A stretch of 39,682 nt of DNA from JAQVSH01 sp964451605. Lineage in GTDB: Bacteria; Bacteroidota; Bacteroidia; Bacteroidales; UBA4181. Made by a program: the position numbers and the translations under genes. The notes under the pieces were generated by a model. It saw nothing but the letters and a program-made list of their open reading frames with translations. It had not been told where the DNA came from and made no database searches. The DNA lies in the NCBI GenBank assembly GCA_964451605.1, contig CAYVJA010000021.1, positions 1 through 39,682 on the forward strand. Reading direction: 5' to 3'. Of this stretch, positions 1 through 9,038 are shown piece by piece; the first letter of the stretch is position 1, and each line of letters starts with the position of its first letter.

Positions 1-8
1 TTTTTCTG

Positions 9-82
9 TGGATCCAGAGGAATTCGAATCCCCAACCTTCTGATCCGTAGTCAGATGCTCTATCCAATTAAGCTATGGATCC
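9..82 (-). tRNA. tRNA-Arg (anticodon ACG)
   Basis: Read on the minus strand, the sequence folds as a complete tRNA. The acceptor arm GGATCCA pairs with TGGATCC, with A as discriminator base. The anticodon stem TCTGA/TCAGA closes the loop CTACGGA, which places ACG at positions 34-36. The T-arm contains GATTCGAATCC. CCA is not encoded. An ACG anticodon, normally deaminated to ICG, reads CGU, CGC and CGA arginine codons. A matching promoter lies just upstream at 96-126. Confidence 0.96.
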
Positions 83-95
83 CTTTTTGTGGCTG

Positions 96-126
96 CAAAT
101 GTACATGTTTTGGCGGATTCCCCAAA
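96..126 (-). promoter_or_regulatory. Bacteroidetes-type promoter of tRNA-Arg
   Basis: On the minus strand there is a TTTG -33 element (126 to 123), a 19-base spacer and a -7 element TACATTTG (103 to 96). This is an exact match to the TTTG / TAnnTTTG consensus known for the Bacteroides primary sigma factor. The expected start of transcription is around base 89, a few bases before the mature tRNA 5' end at 82. Confidence 0.75.
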
Positions 127-268
127 ATATTGGTGCCCTCTTTTTTTGAACGGCCATTTTTTTTAAGAAGGTGGCGGTTTTTGGTCTGTTTCTTGCGAAA
201 ACTTTCGTTATTTAGCAAGATAGAAGGGATATACCCCTCTTTTGGTGCTTGCTTCTCATACTCTTCTT

Positions 269-1372
269 ATGAAATTTTCCCGTAAAGGGCTTATTTATGC
301 CCTGTTAGTTCTGGTTGTTGCTGTTATTGTTCTCTGGCCCCATATTTCCAGCACCTTTTTTTCGGACGGGCAAGATTCCGCCGGTCCGCCCTCTCCCCGT
401 GGCGGGGCTGCATCGAGAGAACCCCTTCAGGTGGAGGCAGTGGTGATTACTCCTCAAAATCTTACCGATGTGGTTCGCAGTGTGGGTACGCTTCTTCCTG
501 AAGAGGAGGTCGATCTTACTTTCGAGAGCTCGGGAAAACTCACTGAGATTCTCTTCGATGAGGGTGAGCAGGTGAAGAAGGGCGATCTGCTTGCCAAAAT
601 AAACGACAAACCACTGCAGGCTCAGTGGCAAAAGCTGCAGGCGCAGCAGAAGCTGGCGCAGGCCCGGGAGTTTCGCCAAAAAGCATTGTTAGAAAAGGAG
701 GCTGTCAGCCAGGAAGCCTACGATCAGGCTATTACAGAGCTTGACGCCATCGAGGCCGATATGGCGCTTGTGAAGGCACGTCTTTATGAAACGGAGTTGC
801 GTGCACCCTTCGATGGCACTATCGGTTTGCGGCTGGTTAGTGAAGGCCATTATGTAACTCCCTCTACCCAAATCACTAAACTTACCAAAACCAGTTCGTT
901 GAAAATCGATTTTGCCGTTTCGGAGCGTTATTCCGCTCTGATTGGCAAGGGAACAAAACTCTCCTTTTCGGTAGATGGCGATCTGAACGAATATACAGCC
1001 GAGGTCTATGCTGTTGATTCACGCGTTGATGAAGCCATGCGTACCATGATGGTTCGGGCACTTTTCCCTAATGGTGCCGCCCGTCTTTTCCCGGGCCGGT
1101 TTGTCTCCATCCGGATTGTGCTCGACCAATTGAACAATGTGGTAGCCATCCCTTCCGAAGCCATTATTCCGGAATTGGGTAAGGAGGTGGTTTTTGTTTA
1201 CCGGTCGGGTAAAGCACAAGCCCGGGATGTCTCGATAGGATTGCGCACTGAGTCGCATGTTCAGGTGAAAGAGGGGTTATCGTTTGGAGATACACTTCTT
1301 ACCAGCGGTATTCTGCAACTTCGGCAAAACTTGCCGGTTGTGATTTCACGTATCAACCAGAGCCAGTTATGA
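269..1372 (+). CDS. RND efflux periplasmic adaptor (membrane fusion protein)
   Basis: This is a 367-residue HlyD/AcrA/MexA-type adaptor that bridges an inner-membrane RND pump and an outer-membrane channel. It begins with a single hydrophobic segment (about residues 7-23). A biotinyl-lipoyl-like half (LTFESSGKLTEI, then DEGEQVKKGDLLAKI) follows, then a short alpha-hairpin rich in Q, A and E (about residues 110-165) and a second lipoyl half (ELRAPFDGTIG). The beta-barrel and membrane-proximal domains make up the rest. I chose the ATG at 269 because it is followed directly by the signal or anchor segment; an upstream GTG-type start at 242 would add nine residues of no signal character. No Shine-Dalgarno is visible, as is usual in this phylum. 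The stop overlaps the pump start by four bases (ATGA), so translation is probably coupled. The substrate cannot be predicted. Confidence 0.93.
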   Translation: MKFSRKGLIYALLVLVVAVIVLWPHISSTFFSDGQDSAGPPSPRGGAASREPLQVEAVVITPQNLTDVVRSVGTLLPEEEVDLTFESSGKLTEILFDEGEQVKKGDLLAKINDKPLQAQWQKLQAQQKLAQAREFRQKALLEKEAVSQEAYDQAITELDAIEADMALVKARLYETELRAPFDGTIGLRLVSEGHYVTPSTQITKLTKTSSLKIDFAVSERYSALIGKGTKLSFSVDGDLNEYTAEVYAVDSRVDEAMRTMMVRALFPNGAARLFPGRFVSIRIVLDQLNNVVAIPSEAIIPELGKEVVFVYRSGKAQARDVSIGLRTESHVQVKEGLSFGDTLLTSGILQLRQNLPVVISRINQSQL

Positions 1373-4300
1373 GTCTTTCGTCGGTCAGTATACAACGGCC
1401 GGTATTGGCCACGGTTCTGAATCTGGTAATCCTTATTTTTGGTTTTCTGGGAATTACCTATCTGGGAGTGCGAGAGTTCCCCAACGTGGATCAACCTATT
1501 ATTTCGGTTCGAACCTCCTATCCCGGAGCCAACTCCGACGTTATTGAAAACCAACTTACCGAGCCGCTGGAGCAATCCATTAACGGGATTCCGGGTATCC
1601 GTTCGCTCACCAGCGTGAGTAGTCAGGGAAGCAGCCGGATCATGGTGGAGTTCGAACTCGACGTCGATATGGAGACGGCTGCCAACGATGTGCGTGAAAA
1701 GGTGTCGAAGGCACAACGGTTTCTCCCCCGTGATGTCGACCATTCTGATGTTGGCCATCTCGAGCGATCAGCGAAATATGCTCGACCTTTCTGAGATAGC
1801 CGAGCTTACTTTTAAAGAGCAGTTGCAGACCATTTCGGGTGTGAGCGCTGTCACCATCTGGGGCCAGAAGCGTTACTCCATGCGTCTTTGGCTCGATCCG
1901 GTTAAAATGGCTGCCCGCGGGGTAACGCCTATGGATGTTCGCACTGCCATTGGCAGGGAGAATGTTGAGTTACCTGCCGGGAAGATTGAAGGGCATACCA
2001 TGGAGCTCTCCATCAGAACGCTGGGTTTGATGTCGCGTCCGGAACAGTTTAATCAGTTGATTATCAAAAAGGATAGCCGGAGTGTTGTCCGTTTTCAGGA
2101 TATCGGGTGGGCCGAGCTGGGCCCCGAAGATGAGTATGGAGGAATGAAGCTGAACGGGATTCCGATGGTGGGTTGTGCCATTGTACCTCAACCCGGTTCC
2201 AATCATATTGCCATTGCCGATGAGGTCTATCGCCGTCTCGACCTGATGAAGAAGGATATCCCCGAAGATGTCCGCGTGGTTATCGGTTTCGACAATACCG
2301 ACTATGTACGGGCCTCTGTAAATGAGGTAAAGGAGACCATTTACATAGCCTTTTTGCTGGTGGTTCTCATCATCTTCCTCTTTTTGCGGGAGTGGCGGAT
2401 TACTATGATTCCGGTTCTGGCTATTCCCATTTCGTTGATTGGTACCTTTTTCGTGATGTATCTGATGGGTTTCTCCATCAACGTGCTTACTCTGTTGGCC
2501 ATTGTTCTGGCAGTGGGATTGGTGGTTGATGATGCCATTGTGATGGTTGAGAATATCTATGTAAAGATTGAGTCGGGGATGCATCCCCGACAGGCTGCTA
2601 TGACAGGTTCGAAGGAGATCTATTTTGCCGTTATTGCCACCACAATTACTTTGGTTTCGGTATTCCTTCCGATTGTCTTTATGGAGGGTATGACAGGAAG
2701 ATTGTTTAAAGAGTTTGCCATTGTGATTGCTTCGGCTGTGGGTATCAGCGCCTTTGTGGCTCTTTCCTTTACCCCGATGATATCGTCTTTGATTTTAAAA
2801 CGAAAGGAGAAACCCAATCTGTTTTATCGGGTTACTGAGCCGTTTTTTGAACATTTGAACCAAGGATATTCCCGCTCATTGAACCACTTTCTGAAATATT
2901 GGTTTGCACCGGTAATCCTGTTCGCAGTGGCGGTTCTCTCTGTATTCCTTCTTTTAAAGAGGATTCCTTCAGAGTTGGCTCCGCTCGAAGATCGTTCGCA
3001 ACTTTCGGTGAATGTGACTGCACAGGAGGGGGCCACTTACGAGTATGTCAGAGACTATCTGGAAGATTTGCAATATACCATTGAGGATGCGGTTCCCGAA
3101 GCACAGGCCGTTCAAAGCATGATCTTCGGAGGGTCGGGCAGTTTGCGGGTGGTGTTGCAGACCCCCGATGAGCGGGAACGCTCACAGGCTGATATTGCTG
3201 CCGATCTGGCTCCACTTTTGAGAGCCAAAACCATTGCCCGGGCCTTTGTAAACCAGCAATCTTCGCTGGGTAGCCGAAGGGGAGGAATGCCGGTGCAATA
3301 TGTGCTCCAGGCGCAAAATCTCACAAAGTTACAAGAGGTCTTGCCGCGGTTTATGGATAAGGTTCAGGAAAATGAGGTGTTACAGATGGCCGATGTGAAT
3401 CTGAAATTCACCAAGCCCGAGGTTCAGGTGCATATAAACCGGGATAAAGCCATTCAGATGGGAGTTTCAACCGAGGCCATTTCTCAGACCTTTCAGCTGG
3501 CATTAAGCGGTCAGCGTATGGGCTACTTCTACATGAACGGGAAACAGTATCAGATTCTGGGTAAACTGAACCGGCAGGATAGAAGCTCTCCGGTCGATCT
3601 GAAGAACCTTTATGTAAAGAACAATGTGGGTGAGATGTTGCAGATTGATAACTTTATTTCGCTCGAGGAGTCGACTGCTCCGCCCAACCTCTATCGGTAC
3701 AACCGTTTTGTTTCGGCAACGATTTCGGCCAACCTGGCTCCCGGCCGTACATTGGGCGAAGGGTTGCTCGAGATGGACCGGATTGCAAAAGAGACCCTCG
3801 ATGATACCTTTCGGACTGCGCTCGCAGGTGAGTCGAAGGAGTTCAGCGAAAGCTCTTCCAGCCTGATTTTCGCTTTCGGACTTGCGCTTGTACTGATTTT
3901 TCTGGTACTGGCAGCCCAGTTCGAGAGTTTCAAAGATCCTCTCATTATTATGATAACCGTACCCCTTGCTCTTTCGGGTGCGCTTCTTTTTATGTATTTA
4001 TGGGGCCAAACCATGAATGTTTTCAGCCAGATTGGTTTGATTATGTTAATAGGGCTGGTTACCAAGAACGGGATTTTGATAGTGGAGTTTGCCAATCAGC
4101 GAAAGGATCATGGTATGTCGCGCGAGCAGGCCATTCGTGAAGCCGCGGCTTTGCGGCTCCGCCCTATTTTGATGACCAGTTTTTCGACTGTACTCGGTAT
4201 CCTGCCTCTCTGTTTTGCCACAGGCGAAGGTTCGGCCGGACGTATGGCCATGGGGCTTGCCGTTGTGGGCGGTGTCACTGTGGGCACCCTGCTTACCCTC

Positions 4301-4399
4301 TATGTGATTCCGGCAGTATATCTCTTCATTTCAACAAAAACCGAATATATCAGGGCAAGACATATTAAGTCACTGAAATCGGAAGGTGGTGTTCAATAG
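1369..4399 (+). pseudogene. RND efflux pump inner-membrane transporter (HAE1/AcrB family), broken by a frameshifting deletion
   Basis: The gene encodes a resistance-nodulation-division proton antiporter that exports small molecules across the envelope with the adaptor and TolC-like proteins on either side. The first 124 codons (to 1740) give a normal N-terminus with TM1 and the first porter strands, ending LPRDVD. Reading resumes one base out of phase at 1742 with ILMLAISS. About 13 residues normally present between these points are missing, which fits a deletion of about 38 bp and a lost reading frame. Downstream everything is intact: TM4 has the proton-relay pair in VVDDAIVMVENI (about residues 387-388 as counted here, about 400 once the missing residues are restored), and TM10 has LVTKNGILIVEF. 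The joined product is about 1009 residues, close to the family length of about 1020-1050. It is either a real recent pseudogene or an assembly error; see findings. Confidence 0.9.
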
Positions 4400-4409
4400 G
4401 TAGGTGCTT

Positions 4410-5735
4410 ATGCAAGTGAAGGTGCGTTTATTACTCTTTTTGTTATTAGTTACACCCCGGTTGTGGGGTCAGGAGGTACTTTCCCTTAAGGAGTGTCTCG
4501 AAGCGGGGCTGCAAAACAACTACTCGTTGCAGCTACTCAGGTTGCAGGAATCGACGGCTAAAAACGACAATACGCCCGGAAATGCGGGAAAATTGCCTAC
4601 TGTGAACCTGAATATGCCCTATTCTGCTTCCTGGCTTACCACTGAGCGTTGGTTGCGCGAGGGTGGCAGTTCAGGGTCTGATGCCTCACTGAACCAGAGC
4701 CTGAGTCCCAATGTGGGCCTCTCCTGGTCGATCTTCGAGGGATACGCTGCCCGGTTTACCTCCGAGAAACTCCGGTTACAGTACGATGCGGCACAGTTGC
4801 AAACGCGGAAAGGTATCGAGGAGTATACATCAGGGCTGATAGCCGAGTACTATACCTTGCTCTACCAGCTGCAGCAGCTCGAGAATATGAAGAGTTCCGT
4901 GTCACTTTCGAACGAACGGGTTCAGATAGTACGCGACCGCTATTTGCTGGGATCCGGTTCGAAACTGGATTTGTTGCAGGCGCAGGTCGATCTGAATGTC
5001 GACAGTTCAAAGCTGGTATCGCTTTACGAAACGGTTACCTCAACCCGCATCCGGTTGCGCGAGATGATGGCCGACGACAGGCTGGATCTGCTTTTTATGC
5101 CCGCCGATACGCTTATACCGATAAATAAGTTTCTCAGTTCCGACTCTCTCATGGCTCAGATGAACCGCAATAATGTGATGCTGTTGGCGGTTAAGTACCA
5201 GAAGCTGGTGTCGGAGGCCGATTATGCGGTGATACGTTCTGCCAGTTATCCTTATGTAAGGGCCAACGCTTCGGTGAGTACGCAGATGAGCGCATACGGC
5301 AAGGGAGCTACCGAGCGGCAACTGGTGGTGGGGCCCTCTTTCGGGCTTTCGATGGGTCTGAATCTGTACGACGGATTGAATCAACGCCGGAGGGAACGTA
5401 ATGCTCAAACCCTTCTTGCGCAGCGCGACGTAATGATTCAGGAGACACTACTGGCGTTGAAGGCCGATTTGATGCGATTCTTTACTGCCTATACCAACAA
5501 CATCTATCTGTTAGATCTGGAGACAGAGAATGTCCGGGTGGCCAAAGAGAATCTCGATATTGCCCGCGAACGTTATCTGTTGGGCGATCTTGCCGGTATT
5601 GAGATGCGTGAAGCACAGCAACAGTGGCTCGATGCCCGGCAACGCAGAATTTTGGTGAACTATCAGGCCAAATTGGCCGAAATCTCCCTTTGTCAGTTGG
5701 CCGGGCAGTTAACCCTTTACCTCTTTCAGCAGTGA
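4410..5735 (+). CDS. TolC-family outer-membrane efflux protein
   Basis: This is a 441-residue outer-membrane channel subunit forming the exit duct of the tripartite RND pump encoded just upstream. The ATG at 4410 starts a clear signal peptide (VRLLLFLLLVTPRLWG, cleavage near QEV). A GTG at 4404 is an alternative that adds two residues. The mature part shows the two-fold OEP repeat: LSLKECLEAGLQNNYSLQL at the start of the first half and long alpha-helical stretches with NLDIARERYLLGDLAGIEMREAQQQW-like periodicity in the second (quoted in part only). The start lies 10 bases after the pump stop, so this is the third gene of the efflux operon. Its final TGA overlaps the GTG start of the methyltransferase gene. 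Confidence 0.92.
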   Translation: MQVKVRLLLFLLLVTPRLWGQEVLSLKECLEAGLQNNYSLQLLRLQESTAKNDNTPGNAGKLPTVNLNMPYSASWLTTERWLREGGSSGSDASLNQSLSPNVGLSWSIFEGYAARFTSEKLRLQYDAAQLQTRKGIEEYTSGLIAEYYTLLYQLQQLENMKSSVSLSNERVQIVRDRYLLGSGSKLDLLQAQVDLNVDSSKLVSLYETVTSTRIRLREMMADDRLDLLFMPADTLIPINKFLSSDSLMAQMNRNNVMLLAVKYQKLVSEADYAVIRSASYPYVRANASVSTQMSAYGKGATERQLVVGPSFGLSMGLNLYDGLNQRRRERNAQTLLAQRDVMIQETLLALKADLMRFFTAYTNNIYLLDLETENVRVAKENLDIARERYLLGDLAGIEMREAQQQWLDARQRRILVNYQAKLAEISLCQLAGQLTLYLFQQ

Positions 5736-7150
5736 ATCGCGTGGCCAATAGCAAGCAAAACCGGATTATAGAGCATGTAACCATTCAGGATATCGGATCC
5801 GAAGGCGTGGCTGTGGCTCGTGTCGACCAGTTGGTTGTCTTTGTACCGCATGCCGTCCCCGGCGATGTGGTTGACCTGGAGGTCCGAAAAAAAAAGAAAA
5901 ACTTCCTTGAGGCTGCGGTAATCCGTTTTCACAGCTATTCACCCGATAGAGTTACGCCTGTTTGTGCACATTTTACGGTGTGCGGCGGGTGTAAATGGCA
6001 GGATTTGCCCTACGAAAAACAGCTCTGGTACAAGCAGAAACAGGTGACGGACAATCTGGTGAGGCTGGGCCATTTAGACCTGCCTCCGGTTCTCCCCATT
6101 CTCGGCTCGGAGAATCAGTATCATTACCGGAATAAGATGGAATTTACCTTCTCCGATTCACGCTGGTTTACCCGTGAGGAGCTGGAGTCCGGAATGCCGC
6201 TTTCGGACGAACCGGCATTGGGTTTTCATGTCCCGGGCTTCTTCGACAAGATTGTCGATATAAAAGAGTGTCATCTTCAGGCCGACCCTTCGAATCAGAT
6301 TCGATTGGCGTTAAAGGCTTTTGCCGTTGAACAGCAGATCCCTTTCTTCTCGATCAGGCAGCAGGCCGGTTTCCTCCGAACCGTCGTAATCCGGACCGCC
6401 TCAACCGGCGAAGTGATGGTGATTTTGAATCTCTATACACATAACCGCGAGATGCGGGAGAAGTTGCTCTCTTTTCTGGGCAATGCTTTTCCCCAGATTA
6501 CCTCTTTGATGTACGTTGTCAATGAGAAGCCTCACGACGGATTTGCAGACCTCCCGGTACAGCTCTATAAAGGTCGTGACCACATCCTTGAGAAAATGGA
6601 GGGGCTCACTTTTAAAGTGGGGCCCAAGTCTTTCTATCAAACCAACTCCCTGCAGGCTTACCGGCTCTATTCGGTGGTTCGTGAGTTTGCTGCCCTTACA
6701 GGTAAAGAGTGCCTGTACGATCTCTACACCGGTACCGGTACCATTGCCAACTTTCTGGCTCCTTCGGCCGAAAAGGTGGTGGGTATAGAGTATGTCCCCG
6801 AGGCCGTTGAGGATGCCCGTGAAAATGCACGCATGAACGGCCTGGCGCATTGCGTCTTTTTTGCCGGCGACATGAAGGATTTACTTACGCCCTCTTTTGT
6901 CGGGGAGCACGGGCATCCCGACGTTATGGTGCTTGACCCCCCCAGAGCAGGGGTCCATCCCCATGTGTTAGCCTGTATTCTGCAGGTTCTGCCCAAAACT
7001 CTTGTCTATGTAAGTTGTAATCCTGCTACGCAGGCACGCGATTTGTCGGTTTTGCAGGAAAAATATGTCATTTTGGCAGTTCGGCCGGTTGACATGTTCC
7101 CGCAGACCCATCATGTGGAGAATGTGGTAAAACTCTCTTTAAGACAATAG
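5732..7150 (+). CDS. Class I SAM-dependent RNA m5U methyltransferase (RlmD/RumA/TrmA family)
   Basis: The enzyme transfers a methyl group from S-adenosylmethionine to C5 of a uridine in RNA, most likely 23S rRNA U1939 or a related position. Residues about 10-65 form a TRAM domain. A 4Fe-4S site is formed by C78, C84 and C87 (CAHFTVCGGC) plus a later Cys in IKECH. The C-terminal Rossmann domain contains DLYTGTGTIANF (SAM site), DPPRAGVHP, and the nucleophile in VSCNPATQARDL. The GTG at 5732 overlaps the TolC stop (GTGA) and gives 472 residues, the normal family length; a second GTG at 5741 is possible. Functionally it is unrelated to efflux, so the overlap is probably only operon packing. A run of nine A at 5887-5895 encodes lysines and does not break the frame. 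Confidence 0.9.
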   Translation: MNRVANSKQNRIIEHVTIQDIGSEGVAVARVDQLVVFVPHAVPGDVVDLEVRKKKKNFLEAAVIRFHSYSPDRVTPVCAHFTVCGGCKWQDLPYEKQLWYKQKQVTDNLVRLGHLDLPPVLPILGSENQYHYRNKMEFTFSDSRWFTREELESGMPLSDEPALGFHVPGFFDKIVDIKECHLQADPSNQIRLALKAFAVEQQIPFFSIRQQAGFLRTVVIRTASTGEVMVILNLYTHNREMREKLLSFLGNAFPQITSLMYVVNEKPHDGFADLPVQLYKGRDHILEKMEGLTFKVGPKSFYQTNSLQAYRLYSVVREFAALTGKECLYDLYTGTGTIANFLAPSAEKVVGIEYVPEAVEDARENARMNGLAHCVFFAGDMKDLLTPSFVGEHGHPDVMVLDPPRAGVHPHVLACILQVLPKTLVYVSCNPATQARDLSVLQEKYVILAVRPVDMFPQTHHVENVVKLSLRQ

Positions 7151-7189
7151 ATTACTATTTCTTTCTATCTCTTTTTCCCGCTTAATTTT

Positions 7190-7215
7190 TGTTAAATCCT
7201 GTTAAGACGTGTTAA
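7190..7215 (+). repeat. Three TGTTAA repeats at exact 10-bp spacing
   Basis: TGTTAA occurs at 7190, 7200 and 7210, so the copies lie on the same face of the DNA helix. The block lies about 30 bp upstream of the -7 element of htrA, at roughly -70 to -45 from the expected transcription start. This is where an activator would bind. It has the look of a regulator binding array, but no regulator can be named from sequence. Confidence 0.6.
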
Positions 7216-7244
7216 GGGCGTAAACCTTACCGTTTGCCGGGTGT

Positions 7245-7252
7245 TATTTTTG
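7245..7252 (+). promoter_or_regulatory. Promoter -7 element for htrA
   Basis: TATTTTTG matches the Bacteroidetes TAnnTTTG box exactly. No TTTG stands at the usual 19-21-base distance upstream; the nearest TTTG (7233-7236) is too close. A weak -33 element next to the TGTTAA array suggests an activator-dependent promoter. Transcription would start near 7259, about 80 bases before the ATG. Confidence 0.5.
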
Positions 7253-7338
7253 TACAGGTAATTCCTGGTGGCTTACTATGCTGCAAAACCTAGTTGCACA
7301 GAGAGTTGAATCATTACAGAATTAAACATGGTAAAAAG

Positions 7339-8880
7339 ATGAAGACGAATAGATTAGTTGTGTTTTTCCTGCTTGCCGGAATGGTAGGCGGAGTTTCGGC
7401 CTACTGGATTGCCGGTCGCATTTTCGGTGAGGCCAGGGTAATTACTGTGACCGAACCGGTAGCGATGCCGCCGTCCAGGTTAGCCAGTTATGTCCCTATG
7501 CTTCAGGGAACCAATATCGATTTTACCTATGCTGCCGAGAAGACAGTACATGCTGTAGTCCATGTGAAGGTGGAGTCGACGCGCGAAGTTTCGCAGAGCA
7601 ATCCGCTCTATGAATTTTTTTATGGATACCGTAACCTTCCTCCTCAGCAGGTAGAGGGTTTCGGATCGGGAGTCATTATCTCGGACGACGGGTACATTAT
7701 TACCAATAATCATGTGATTGAGGATGCCAATGTAATTAAGGTAACCCTGAACGACCGGCGCACTTTCACGGCCCGTCTGATTGGAACCGATCCTACAACC
7801 GATATTGCCCTGATTAAGATAGATGAAAAAGGCTTACCCGTTATCCCTTATGGCGATTCGGAGGCATTGATGGTGGGCGAGTGGGTACTTGCAGTGGGTA
7901 ATCCCATGAATCTTACCTCTACTGTAACCGCAGGTATTGTGAGTGCCAAGGCGCGCGAACTGGGAATTATTGCCCCGGAACCCTCTCCGGAAGATTCTTA
8001 CAATCCCTACGGAAACCGCGGTCAGAATCCCTTCGGCAGTCGTGAGAGTATGCGCCGTCCCGCCTCTTCGCTGGGCATAGAGTCGTTTATTCAGACTGAC
8101 GCTGCCGTAAACCCCGGTAACAGCGGTGGCGCTTTGGTGAATATTAAGGGCGAACTGGTGGGAATCAATACTGCCATTGCTTCGCGTACCGGTTCGTATG
8201 CGGGGAACTCTTTTGCGGTACCTGTTACGATTGTGCGAAAGGTGGTTTCCGATCTGATTGAGTTTGGAAAGGTGCAACGTGCTTATCTGGGTATATGGTA
8301 TCAGGATATGACTGAGGAGCGATCGAAAGAGCTTAATATGAACAAGATAGAAGGATTGTACGTAAGCGAGCTGATTCCCGGCGGTGCTTCGGAGAAGGCA
8401 GGTATTGAGCCGGGTGATGTATTGTTGGCCGTAAACGGTGTCCGTTTAGGCTCTTCGGCTCAGCTCAAAGAGCAGATTGCCAAATATCGGCCTAACGACA
8501 AGATTGATGTAACCATTCTTCGTAAGGGAAAAGAGCAATCGGTGAAGGTTACGCTGCAGGATGAGTCGGGAGGAACCTCCCTGGTGCGTCGTGAGCAGAG
8601 TGCCCCCGCGCTTTCCGATCTCGGGGCCTCCTTCAGAGAGCTTACGCAGAGCGAGAGAGGTCGTCTGAATATTCAAAAGGGGGTTGCTGTCGATCAGGTT
8701 ACCGGTGGAAAGTTCAGACGCGCGGGCATTCAGGCTGGCTTTATTATTACCTCTGTCGATAGGAAGCCGGTAAGTTCGTACCGGGACATTGAGCAGGCCA
8801 TCTCTTCCGCCTCGGGTGCTGTGCTGATTCAGGGCGTTTATCCCAACGGAACCTCTGCAGCCTATGCACTGCAACTATAA
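7339..8880 (+). CDS. HtrA/DegP-family periplasmic serine protease
   Basis: This is a 513-residue trypsin-like protease with two PDZ domains, acting in the periplasm as an ATP-independent quality-control protease and chaperone. Residues 5-25 form a signal or anchor segment. The catalytic triad is visible: H125 in TNNHVIED, D155 in TTDIALIK and S262 in NPGNSGGAL. A Pro/Asn/Gly-rich insertion (about residues 212-242) sits between the aspartate and the serine. PDZ1 begins around YLGIWYQ and contains LIPGGASEKAGIEPGDVL; PDZ2 carries the degenerate GGKFRRAGIQAGFIITS. I chose the ATG at 7339 because the signal segment follows at once; an in-frame ATG at 7294 would add 15 polar residues. The gene is monocistronic, with its own promoter region and a strong terminator. 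Confidence 0.95.
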   Translation: MKTNRLVVFFLLAGMVGGVSAYWIAGRIFGEARVITVTEPVAMPPSRLASYVPMLQGTNIDFTYAAEKTVHAVVHVKVESTREVSQSNPLYEFFYGYRNLPPQQVEGFGSGVIISDDGYIITNNHVIEDANVIKVTLNDRRTFTARLIGTDPTTDIALIKIDEKGLPVIPYGDSEALMVGEWVLAVGNPMNLTSTVTAGIVSAKARELGIIAPEPSPEDSYNPYGNRGQNPFGSRESMRRPASSLGIESFIQTDAAVNPGNSGGALVNIKGELVGINTAIASRTGSYAGNSFAVPVTIVRKVVSDLIEFGKVQRAYLGIWYQDMTEERSKELNMNKIEGLYVSELIPGGASEKAGIEPGDVLLAVNGVRLGSSAQLKEQIAKYRPNDKIDVTILRKGKEQSVKVTLQDESGGTSLVRREQSAPALSDLGASFRELTQSERGRLNIQKGVAVDQVTGGKFRRAGIQAGFIITSVDRKPVSSYRDIEQAISSASGAVLIQGVYPNGTSAAYALQL

Positions 8881-8887
8881 GTAATCA

Positions 8888-8904
8888 AGGGGCTGACGCC
8901 CCCT
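8888..8904. other. Short GC-rich hairpin after htrA
   Basis: GGGGC (8889-8893), the loop TGAC and GCCCC (8898-8902) form a compact 5-bp stem only 8 bases after the htrA stop. There is no U-run after it. It may protect the 3' end of the mRNA or be a remnant of a small dispersed repeat; a single copy cannot decide this. Confidence 0.4.
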
Positions 8905-8939
8905 GGGTAGAGGTACGCGCCAGGTTGTGCGTTGCCGGA

Positions 8940-8982
8940 TTCACCCCTGACACAGCTTTCTCTGTTGTCGGGGGTGAATTTT
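8940..8982 (+). terminator. Intrinsic terminator of htrA
   Basis: A 13-bp stem (8940-8952 with 8966-8978) has one G-U pair and a 13-base loop. It is followed by TTTT at 8979-8982. It separates htrA from the rpoD promoter, whose -33 element begins 3 bases later. Confidence 0.8.
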
Positions 8983-8984
8983 CA

Positions 8985-9017
8985 TTTGGGTTGGTCCCAA
9001 TATTATGCATATATTCG
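8985..9017 (+). promoter_or_regulatory. Promoter of rpoD
   Basis: TTTG at 8985-8988, a 21-base spacer and TATATTCG at 9010-9017 (seven of eight bases of TAnnTTTG). The expected start is near 9024, giving a leader of about 15 bases before the ATG at 9039. This suggests that the primary sigma factor is read from a promoter of its own class. Confidence 0.65.
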
Positions 9018-9038
9018 CGGAAATTTTTTTATTCGAAA

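Noticed and set aside
1970..2584. 204-codon open frame on the minus strand inside the RND pump gene
   Set aside because: It lies fully opposite a conserved coding sequence, has no family resemblance, and His/Asn-rich composition typical of a reverse-strand shadow.
5887..5895. Run of nine A in the methyltransferase gene as a programmed frameshift site
   Set aside because: The reading frame continues intact through it with conserved residues on both sides, and the run simply encodes lysines.
269..7150. The efflux operon as a horizontally acquired resistance island
   Set aside because: No integrase, transposase or flanking repeats, and base and codon use look like the neighbours.
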